The translations under genes and the position numbers were made by a program. The notes beneath the pieces were generated by a model. That model made no database searches and was not told the origin of the DNA. It saw nothing but the letters and a program-made list of their open reading frames with translations. Positions 33,825 through 45,800 of a stretch of 64,000 nucleotides of DNA are shown in pieces. Source of the DNA: Siderastrea siderea (lineage: Eukaryota; Cnidaria; Anthozoa; Scleractinia; Rhizangiidae); assembly GCA_964030785.1 (NCBI GenBank), contig OZ034967.1, forward strand, positions 70,610,113-70,674,112, in the 5' to 3' direction. The number at the start of each line of letters is the position of its first letter. Within the stretch, counting starts at the first letter, position 1.

Positions 33825-36800
33825 ATGACCAAATCCAAATCTAAAAGCAAAAAAAGTGACAAAGGGAAGGAAACGAGCAATTCGTCGACCGCCAGCGATA
33901 GCAGAGTGAGTAAAATGAATGAAATTTTAGTAGAAAGGCGGCAAAATCGTGTCTGTTGAATGCCGCCATATTGGATCTCGTTCTCGTACAAATGAGAAAA
34001 CATGTTGTTTTTCGGGCGATTAATAGTTGAATAAACCTTTCGTGACGACCGAAAAGTAATTATGTGACCTTGTAGCGTACCTGAGCGTATCGTAAGGATT
34101 TAATTGAATTTTGAATTCGATGAATGCAACGGTTATTCAAAGAACTAACTTATTGATTTCCGGTTTGCAGCCCCCAAGTTCTTGTGACATACGACCGCCA
34201 ACTCCTGCTATTCAAAGTCCGGTCACCCCGAGTTCCAGACTGCCAAAGCCATGGTTTCAAAGCGAAATTTTAAATATGATGTAAGTAAACAGAAAGTCAA
34301 TCCGGGATTGGTGTTATAATCTTATTTGCGCTACAAACACGAAAGCGTTCGCGCCCGCAAAACGTCGCAGTCTAGTTTAGACGACAATACGTTCGCGGTC
34401 ACGGATAATTGTTCTGCAAACGTGTTTTTGTTGAAGTTTTAACCGCCATGGATTTGATAATGACCCATCTATACAACCACGCGTTGATAACAATACTCTC
34501 GTTTTACAAACACATCAACGTTGGAGGTCGAACCACCACTTGTTTACAATTGTGTTAAGAGGTTGATAAAATGTATCACTTCTTCATCTCTCACGGGCGA
34601 CCTTGCCGAATATACGGTTCTGCATGTGTCTGAAATCGCGGCCCGTTTGTCGCTATTTTTTTAATCGTGTGCAAAAAGACTTGCCGAAAAGTGCCGATGC
34701 GTTTGATAGGAGCTCATTACATAGCGGTTTTGTCGTGATTTCCTGAGGCCAATTGTTGAGCAGAATAATAGGTCTTTAATTCTGCGCGACGGTTTATGAC
34801 AGCTTCGGATAATCATTTGCCCTCGGGCCAGGAAGCGAGAGTGGACTGACAATTGACTAAATATTTTCCCACGAAGAAGCCGCAAAACGCTTGTGACAAG
34901 TGTAATTATCACCACAATAATATCGCCGCGGTTTCACAGAGAATAGGGGTTATCAAATAGAAGCACATTTCTGTGTGAAAACTCGATTGCGTGAGAACGC
35001 GGCTGTTTACTAAATTGATCAACCGTTCGATTCAATTAAGGCCACGTGGAGTAGAACGGATCTAACAGTGCAAAAGAATTACAAGATGTAGCCACACTGT
35101 CCTATTGTAAAGTTTCCGAATTTCGATTTTATCTGCCTTTTCACGAAATCACTCTTTAAAGAATTCCAATGGCTTTCCTATCATTATTCTCTCCGCGTTT
35201 CTGGGTGCAAGATCCGTCAACTTGTTGACACAAGGGTGTATCCGTATAAATTGAACTCTATTAGAGCTATTTTAGCCGAGGGTATTTTTAGTGCATGGAC
35301 ACAAACAAAAATAATTTTTTTGTGGGTCATTGCTGAGTAATGAGACTTGGTAGCACAGAAAGGAAGAAAAATTGTGTATTTAGTTGTTATAAGCTGTTAG
35401 GGATCCAGCTTTAAGTCTTAATGACGATAAAAATTTTAATGCTATATGGGTATTTATAAGTTAACATAACCTTAAACCTTAAAATAGTCAAAGGTTACAA
35501 TTTTGTACTATAACTAGTACACAGCAGTGAACACATTTAATAATAGCCAAATTGGATAAAATTTTCAAACTTTTGTAGGTGGTTAAATTACAAGGATGAA
35601 TCCTGTTTGAATGGACATGAAACTCCTCAGTACTTAGTATTATCATGCTATTAATTACTTAGTTTTTAAAGTACTTAGTTTAACAAAAGCTCAATAGCTG
35701 CAAATCCCTATGCGATTATTACTTTTGGCAGCGTCATGAAAAAGTCATTAAAATTAACTCTTCTCAGTTTAGGACCTTGTATTTTTGTTTCCCAAACACC
35801 ACAAAATGTGCTTCTCTTTCCCACAAACCAGAGTAAATATTTGTGGTCTAGCTACGAACTGGGTCACACTAGACAAAACATTAATCCTTTTGCTGAGAAT
35901 TCTGTCAACATGTCTGGTTTGTAAGAGGGTCCCAAAAAGATCAGACATAAAATAATGCATAGGTGGGGTGGGTAGATCTTTCCTAAATTGTCTTGTGAAA
36001 ACAGAAATCCATTAGTGAATGTTAATACCCTGAAAACATGGGAGAGAAAATCAATGTATAATGAAAATAATTGGTTACATAAAATTTAATTTAGGTGATC
36101 CAAACTGTGAAAATAATAGTTTATTCTTTGGCCTTAAGATTGCTGAGATTCAAGAGCATCTTGAACTCAGGTGTTACCTGAAAACCTTTCTTGTACAACT
36201 TCCATGTCTAGGGACACCTTTTTATTTATCCGCTGAGGTAATGGCATCTGCATTGCAACAATGTTGCTATCAGTGGGAGCCCTGGTATCCTAAACATAAA
36301 AAACAAATGCAATAAAGTTAAAGCAGCAGATTAAAACAAAAAAAGAAATACTCAAAAAATAAAACTTTTTTTTCCACTCATATTTGTTCAAGGCAGTGTG
36401 ATTCTGCTTCACAGGTAGATAAGTCCACTGGTTGTGCATCTAACAAAGGTATCAGCTACAAACAGGCTTTTACCCAGACATAAGAAAGTTAAGTGAGCAT
36501 TCTGTAGGCATGTTCCCTCAAAATAGTGACAAAAAATAAATAAAAATAAATAAAAATAAGTAAATAAATAAAGGTTCTGTTACATGAGGCAATTTTTCTG
36601 CAGGCAATTAGTGGACAAAATTGCATATGTAAAACCCCTTTTTGCAACTTGTCTTCTTTCAGCAAAACAGTGCATTATGAGTTGCAAGAAAATTAAACTA
36701 GTCTTCTACTTTTTGCATTATTGGGAGATATGTTGCAGCTTGTAACATAATAGTATGCAACTTGTCTTAATGGTCTTATTGCAAGTTGCAGAAAAATTAC

Positions 36801-39800
36801 CAGGTTAACAGCACCATAAGGGACATTTTCCATTACTTAAATAAAATAAAATAAATCACTTTCTTTAGGTGTCAACAGTATTTAGCACGGAATGGTAACT
36901 GGGGTCACCTCCAAGATCGAATTGGAATTTGGATGTGTTGGTTTTTGAGGAGAGGGGAAAACCACAGTACGTGGAGAAAAACCTCTTGGGCAAGGATGAG
37001 AACCAACAACAAACTCAACCCTCATATGACGGAGAGTTCGGGAGTTGAACTCGGGTCACATTGGTGGGAGCTGATTGCTCTCACCACTGCGCCACCCTGC
37101 TCCCCCCGGTTTCCTGTGGGAGCCTATTCCCCTTTATGGCTAAAACCCTGCCCACCAAATGGAATTGGACATAAAACATGGCATAATTGGCCACCAAACT
37201 TTCAAAGTTTGAAAGCTCCTTGACCTGTAACTTTCCACCAGAAACCAGTTTGGTTTGTAGATGTGTTTTTCACAAGGTTACATTGGTTTGCACACTAAAA
37301 AGGTTAATCAAAGCCATGGTTAATCAAGGTGTTGTTAAATTTTTAGTATCGGCCGATTCACTTTGGCTGTGGAATTTCAGCTTTGAATGCGCGTTACACT
37401 TTCAAAAAGTTTTGGTTACCCGAATTCAGATGGTGGACACGCATGGACCTGTAGGGTTTCTCTAGCCCTTTAAGCCCCAATATCAACATTCATATTCTCC
37501 TCACTGTTCTCCATACATTTCTTGTAATACTAGTTGGGAGAATTTGCATACACATCAAGACACCTCATCTTTGGTGATCATTTTCTTAATTCTCATGACC
37601 TGTATGTTTGATCAAGTCATGATACTGTAAGGAGAAAGTAGATGCTTGTCACTATTGGGGCTTAAAAGGTTAACTTATTTTATCACTCAGTAGTGGAAAG
37701 TTCATTGGAACAACCTCTGGTCAGTTTTAGCTTAATTGGCCTGAATAAATTGTGTGATAATTTTTAACAATGTCAAGTTTAATTGACTCCACAACTTTTG
37801 AGCAGCTGTTTGTACATTTAGTAATGTAGGTAGTACATTTCTTTCAATAAAAACATTGCGTGTATTTTTTTTACGTTGAAGACCACTCTGGAGGTATTCC
37901 GTGACCTGATAACCTTCTTTTAATGCTGGGATGATACCCAAGAAAGAGTTTTAATTTTAAGTCAATAAAACTGTTATTAAAAAATCTAAACTATTAAGTT
38001 CTGTGTCAAGTAGTCTTAAGTCTTGATGTTGAACCATTAAGATGCTACATTCCTTCTAGAATTTGATTGGATTTGTTTAGAATGTGTAATGTTATGCATA
38101 TTTTAGAGATTAATCTGACAAGTTGTTCTTTGTTTTGTAAATCTATATTGATCCACTTGGGTTATCAGATTGGAATATAAAGTGTTATCCTAATGCCTGT
38201 GTATTTTTAGGTTAAAGAGGTTTCATTAATTTCCGCTTTCACAATATCTTTAATAATAACCGGTATACATCTTACACAGCCAATACCAAAAATTAGCTTA
38301 AAATTTCTGTGGATTTGTATAAACCGAACATATTAGCAATTACTGGAGTTTGTTTTGTCCAATTTATCGTTTCAAATGTTGCACTGTACGCAGTATTGAG
38401 AAAACGTGAGCAGTGATATATAGGCCTGAGCATGCGGCGTATCACATCTTCCAGAGTTGAAGGTGAAGGGTTTCTAGTGAAAACGTGAGAGTTCGCTCCA
38501 CCCACTTGTCCTTAAGCGACCACCTCGACCTTAAGTGGCAAAATCATAGTTGCACTTAAGGACATTTTAAATTCTTGTTTACAAGGGAGGGTAATTTCAT
38601 TTGTGAAAGAAAATGACCAAAGTCGCGACATCTAGGTTTGCCGTGGAGGGATGAAATGGGTCTTGTGAAGTTTAAAATTGATGTTTGCGGTCTTTTGTCC
38701 TTTTCATAGTTGTTAAAAGTTTCAATTCTTTACTGAGGACTCTGGTCGGAAATGAACTCACGTTAAGTTGCTTATGTCATCATCTTCATCATCGTCAACA
38801 TCATCATACAATTTTATATCCAGTGTAATTAAAACCGTAGGACTTCAGGAGACTGATCTGTCATCCTCTCATCTTTCAATATTCATGTTATTCACCTCAC
38901 CTATGTGTAACAATACTGGAACTGAAGTGTGACGTTTTCTGTAGGTGTTGTTATCTGCTTTGTTACTTTTCTTTTGTGAATGCCAAGCTGAGGCACCCTG
39001 CGGGGGGATTAAGGGGAATCCCTGTAAATACTGAGCTCCTAAAAATGCATTTTCTTTGTTCTTTGCACTAAAAACGTGGATTCATGATCATTAAAAGTGT
39101 TCGCTTTGCAAACTTTATGTTGCCGACTGTTGTAATGGGCTACTCAATACCTAGATTCACTTGAAACAACTTAACAATATATTTATTCTCAGTCAACCAT
39201 TAATTAACATTGTAACAACTTATAATAATGATGATCATTGAATTGACACTTGTTAAGTCTGATCTACTTCTACTGTACTTGTTAAGAGCAGGAGAGAGGG
39301 GATGCAAGGGGACGGGGATCAAGGGTTAATCGTTTGATGCAGCTGGCTTGCTAAGGTCATTCTTTTTGTTCTGATGCTGCTTAAGTGACCTCATGAGTAT
39401 GTAAAGTATTTGCTTTGGAAAGTCCTTTGTGCCGTCAGTCGGTAATAGGCTTTGTCATACCTACTCATAACTATTTAACGATATTGTACTTGGTCATTAA
39501 CATTGTAACAATTTCAACGATCATAAATAATATTGCACAACATCTCAAAATAATTCTTGGTCCTTAAACTTAGCGTTGTAACCATTTCAAAGATTGCTAA
39601 CTACTGAAATAATATTGCACAAGCTCTCACAACAATTCTTGGTCCTTAGCTCGTGTTCCATTGGGATCAACCGTCTCAGCCGAAACCGGTTTTGGTTGAA
39701 ACGGTTGAGGTTTCCAATAGAACACTTTGTCAACCATTCTTGATTGACATGCATTTCTGACTAAGAATTAAGTTATTTGCAGACTTCCTCAGCTTTTTCT

Positions 39801-42800
39801 GGCAAAGTTGGCAAGATGGCAAAGGACAACTCAAAGCATTGGTTGTCTTTCAGAAACTGTTAGAAGAATTGGTTCTACCACTTTGTGAATCGGATGATGA
39901 ATTGGAATATATAGGACCATTGTTGCTTAAAAACGGAGAGGACACTGCCATTCCTGTTACAGGCTATTTTGAGAATGTAGTGCCTAATTTATCAGACTGC
40001 AAGTTTAAAAAAAATTTGAATGAGAAGAACTGTGTTTCTGTGGCTGACAGTTTAAACGTGATTACGTGCAAATTATAATGATGTGATGCGTGAAAACTAA
40101 TGCTTGCTAACATGTCAGCAGATACTATCCATCATTTTCAACCGTTTCAACTGAGCTCACAGCTGGCTGAAAAAGTTGATCAACCAAACCAACCAAAAAC
40201 AGTTTTTCCCAATAGAACACGAAAATACCCAACCAACTCAACCATTACGTGCAAATTATAATGATGTGATGCGTGAAAACTAATGCTTGCTAACATGTCA
40301 GCAGATACTTAATCCATCATTTTCAACCGTTTCAACTGAGCTCACAGCTGGCTGAAAAAGTTGATCAACCAAACCAACCAAAAACAGTTTTTCCCAATAG
40401 AACACGAAAATACCCAACCAACTCAACCAACCAAAAACGGTTGATCCCAATAGAACACAACCTTAGGCTTAACATTGTAACCACTTCAAGGGTTATTTGC
40501 TTGACATAACTTTCACCAAATGCTAGGTCATTAACTTTTGTCATTTCATATGCCTGTCATTTTAAAGTTGATCCACACACCCATTATTAACAGACTTAAC
40601 TGTGTTCACGAGTTTATGTACTTTCATTGAAATACATTTTTACTTAAAAATGCAAGTATAAGCAAGAAAGCAACAAAACTGAATGTGATGTTTTGGGTCT
40701 TGTTACAGGACTGTTGTCAAATGTAAGAATTAGTAGTGCACTAAACTTATAGAGGGCTGACTAAGAAGGGGACCCCCTATCCCCAAACTCATGTCCCAAA
40801 GTCCCAAATCTCATGTCTCTGTGTCCTTGATCTCACATCCCTGCGCTAATGTGTTGTTTAAATATTCTTATTTTTTAAAATTATTATTCGTGGTACCCAC
40901 TGCCCATTCTTCGTCAGAGCCATAGGTGGCTGATCTCATGTCCCCATGGCATCCCCAATTGCACTTCCCCGCTTGTTCAATCTCACGTCCCCATGTTCAC
41001 GATTTTGTGACCCTGTGACCCCAATCTCGCGTCCCCTTGCGTCCCCATGTCTCAGATTCTCAAACACATCCCGGTATCTCCATCACAGTTCTAGCCACAA
41101 CCAATTTTTATTCTTTTGCTTTCAAACTTTGCATGTTGACAAAATTTTATATTGTTCTGTAAGTTCTAGTTATTATGTCTGTTAGTTTATCGGGTGAGTT
41201 TCAACTTCAAGATGTATAAACATTAATGTCATCAAAGTTCAGCCTATACTACTGTTAAACAACTCGTTCCCTAAAAGTGCCACAATTATGACAAGATCTT
41301 CTTGTTCTTATCAGGTATGCATTTGGCGACTCAAGAAAACCTTCTACAGAATCAGCCACCCTCATTGAACAAATTGTCCATTCACAGATGTCAAACATGG
41401 TAGGGCATTGATACCATTTTTCAAATTTATGGCCAGGATTTGTGGGCTGCTAAGAGTAAAAGGATACCTTATTGGCCTAAAAAAAGAATCGGGGTATTTT
41501 TAGATGACTGGGGATATTGGATCCCAATACAAAGTGCAAACCTTTTTTGGATGAGTTGGGAGGGGGGGGGGGTCCCATGCCTTGTCTACATGCCACACCC
41601 AGAAAGAATGTCAAGAGTGCCTAAAATCAAAATAAAAGATGAATCCCAAATTTCATTTCGTAAAATACTCAAATATAAATAGCACCATGTGAAAGTACTG
41701 CTGAAGAGGTTTCATTTTAATGGTCCACCATAGGATTTCATCCACAGACGAAGAAGTTAGAAATACTTTAATGTCTGCATAACTGACTATGGGAGTGAAA
41801 GAGGGGGTCATATATAAACAGTTCCCACTGTTCTACTTGTTTCTTAAGTGGCAAATCATTCCTTACATTTAGTGCTACAGGACCATAAGGCTTCTATTTT
41901 GTGTGACCTGCCCAGTGTTCCAGTTAAGTTTCTTACGCAGGAGGTCATGAAAACCATCCGAGGGGTCACCAACTTGGCGGGCAGTGGCCTTGTTAGAGTG
42001 CTAACTCGTGTCTCAAATGGGATGCCTTATAATTTGAATTATTAAATTTCTGCTTTGTCTTCATCACACGCTGAAGGAAAGCCCGGGTTCCAAAAACAAA
42101 AAAAACAAAAAAAACAAAATCGTGCAAAGTGACACACTTGGTCAGCACGTCTCTACTATTTGAAGCAAGCCTACTACGGTTCAAACGAATAGTTGACGTA
42201 CAGAGAAATGTGCAAAAGATAAGACTCACAAAGATGTATTATCAACAAACAGATGGTACAGAGAAACATAGAAAGGATATGACTAACACTGTATGAACAA
42301 AATAACAGATGGAGAAATCCTTTTTTTTTCACTAAAATTGTACGAACTAGTTACGAAGAAACGTTGAAAAGACTTGAAGACTCAAACACCATACGAACAA
42401 ACTGACAGATGAAGAAAAAAAAAACAGGTGAACCGTTAGGTACGGATAAATGTTGAAAAGATAAGACTAACACAGTAAGAAAGAACTAGAGTATGGAGAA
42501 AAGTACAGAAGACAAGACTAACAGTACAATCAAACTGATAGATGGAAAAACGTTAAAGAGACAAGACTAATATCATACGAACGACTATTATCTTACGGAA
42601 AAACGTAAAAAAGACATAACTGAAACAGCGTACAGAAACTGAACATTGAAATCACAAGACTAACTCTGCACGAAAAAGCTAGCATATGAAGAAACGTTGA
42701 AAAGACGAGACTAACACTGTACGAACTAGCATTGCAAATACATTAACCAATACTGTATGAACGAACTAGCCGTTACAGTGAAACGTAATTACGAGACACA

Positions 42801-45800
42801 CTGGATGAACGAACTATAATGTACGGAAACAAGTAAAGGAGACAAGATGAGCACCGTAAGAAAGAATTAACGTATGAAGAAACGTTTAAGACAAACCTAA
42901 CACCGTAAGAACGGCGATAGGTGCAAACCGTACGCAGTGTATGGAGAAAGGTTGAAAAGACAATTAAGACTAACAACGAACGAACGAAATAGCGTACCGT
43001 GAAAGGTTGTAAAAAGACAAGACTAACACAGTACAAATGAACTGACATAGGAAAAACGTAAAAAAAAAACAAAACTACACCATACAAAGGAACTAACGTA
43101 CAGAGAAAAGTTAAAAAAAAAGAGACTACTCTGTATGGGTGAACTAGGACACAACAAGGTTAAACAAAGCAAGAGAAAGGCAGTAAACGGAATGGAGTAA
43201 AGAGAAACGTTACAAAGACATGACTAGCACCGTGTGGGCGAACTTAACTCAAGAAAAGTGAAAAAAGGCCTAATACCGTAAAGTTAATGATAGGGGTACG
43301 AGGCTGTGTCTCTTTCCACGCGTGCCACTCAAACGGGAAAGAAGTTAATCAAATGCCATATATTTTATATATATGGGATATTTTTTCGTCAAGAAACTTT
43401 CCTCTTTCCTTATTATATCGTTAATTAAAATTCTCCATTTCGTTTGTCCGGTCAGGTAGCCTTCTTTATTGGGTAATTGACCCGAGACCTGTCTCTTATC
43501 TGGAACACTGCTTGCCTTTTGAAGCTTGCCAGGTCCTCTGTTTTCCAGCTTGTTCAGGGTTACTTCTAGGCCTTCACAGCTGCTCAGTAGCATAACAGGC
43601 CAGTGATGTAGGTCCCACTAAACTTCAGACATTCTTGTTGATCAATACTGTGCTGTTGCCCGCTTGGCTTCTGTGAACAAGAAAGTTAGTGGTGGGACTT
43701 TAAAGTGCACCTAACCCCAAAATATTTTTTACGCTAATATTAATAAAACTTTGCACCTATTTTAAAAACATTTTGCCATTTTTTGCAGTTTTTGACTTTT
43801 TTACGGGCTTTTAAAACTTACGAAAAACTAAGCATCATTTGTCACACGACCGAGTCAGAAGGGGCATGGGTCTATTCCTGATTTGATGTCACGAACTGCT
43901 TTGCATGTATTTTTACAAAGACTTAAAGGGATGCAAATGCCCCTCACTAGCTCGGTCATGTAACAGATGATGGCTAGATTTCGAAATTTTTACAGCCTAT
44001 AAAAAGTCAAGACTGAGGGGGATTTCAAAAAAAAAGGTGCAATGCTTTTCGAACAGGTACAAAGAGTTATTTTAGTAGAAAAAATATTTTGGGGTTAGGT
44101 GCACTTTAAGAGCCTTTTATTAGGTTACTCTCTCAATGAATGCTTTGAAGTACTCTAAAGGATTAATGGTGTGCGATGTGTTTGATCCTTAGGTTGTGCG
44201 GGCTGCTGAGGTGACAAACATGAGAGGTGGAAGATTCATGAGTGTTGAGGACATCATCTTTTTAATAAGGAAAGACAAAGTAGGTAAAATTAGCCATCTG
44301 GCAATTAGAAGCACCCCACCTAAAATGGTGTTTGTCCATTTAGGGATATCCCAGGCCCTGGGGTTTTGTTAGGTTAGCCCTAGACCAGTTCACTGGTACC
44401 CAGTTTAAAATATACCTGGGTTAAGAGAAATGATGTGAAATAAAGGTTAGTTAAGGAAACTCAGTCTGGTAACATGAACTCACAGCCCCAGCTCCAAACA
44501 CCAACCCTACCGTTGGTAAGTCTGACTCTTACCGCTGAAGCATGGAACCACAGGATACAGATTGCTGCTGTCAGTTACAGGCAATGATGATGACTTACAC
44601 TGGAGACATGTTGGTGATGTAGTTTTTGCAGCAGAAGTTCAAATAGGTCTGTTGGTTGAGTCCAAGTATTTGCCATCAACATGTCATTGTCGTCTTCATC
44701 ATCGTCATCGTCATCATCACAGATTCACATTAACGTACCTGTTGTGGCCTGAGGGAAGACATTAATTTGGCTCAGGCATTAGAAATTGATTAGTATACAT
44801 GACACCTGTGGGGGGGGGGGGGGGGGGGCTCAATAAAGTTTTAGCAAAATTGCACCACTTTCTTATACCTCAAGGATAAGCCAAGAGTTTCCTATAATCG
44901 ACATGTTTTTTCAAAGGGTGCAGCTTTTATTGTTTCGTGCTGTCATTTCTGCCTAAGTTTGAAACCCTTTGATACACTTCGCTTTAGCCACCATTTCTTC
45001 CACTTTGCAGCCGATTTTGAGACCCTTTCATATACCCTAATTTTCCCTACCCTTGAGTATACTGCAAGCTTCAAAAAGGCACCCCTTTTGGGCAGAGCCT
45101 CCCCATATAGCCTACTATGGGGAGTACCTGTATGACTCTCTCAAATACCATTTCAAATTAAAACAAACTCCTTACTTTTTTTATTTGCTACCATTTTATT
45201 GTACAGGAAAAACTGAAAAGGCTGATCAAATATCTCAACTTCAAGGACATGAAAAACAAAACACAAAAACAAACTTCTCAGGATGATGATGAAGTCTTGG
45301 AAGCGTCAGGTAAATCCTATGTTTACATTCTGTTGTATACATTTTCAATTAAACTTAATTGTTTATTGTGTTTAAGTATGTGAATAAATCTTCCAGTACC
45401 CATAATGCTACCATCTTGGGCTGCTGGTAATTAGAGATGCTATATTATTGTTTGACAGAGCTAAATCAAATGGAATATTTAACAATTATTTGCCGAAGGC
45501 AAAGTGAATATTGTGGAATAATCCACAATATATTCACTGAGCCTAAGGAGAATAGTTGTTTTAGTATAATTGTTCAGGTGATTATCAGAGCAAATTCTTT
45601 TTTCTTTTCTTCAGAAACATCATAAATCGCACGGTGGTCATTTTGAAAATTAGTGCTTTAGTATTATAATCACCTCGCGTAGGGTGATTATAGCAAGATA
45701 TGTATATGTTGCAGTTAATTTTTGATCTCAGTTAATTTTTTTTTCTAACTAGGTAGTTTTTTACTAACTAGATAGTTTTTTTCTAACCAGGTAGTTTTTT

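Larger units (their letters stand above)
34281..41314. other. SUPT3H intron 2 (7 kb), repeat-bearing
   Basis: The longest intron of the gene. It holds a SINE (36845-37108), a MITE (37463-37674), a Harbinger-like element (39649-40462) and a CCCC-rich minisatellite (40765-41080), each listed separately. No extra exon was seen. Confidence 0.6.

Noticed and set aside
36933..37223. 96-codon frame on the plus strand
   Set aside because: Falls across a tRNA-derived SINE; the Pol III boxes explain the sequence better.
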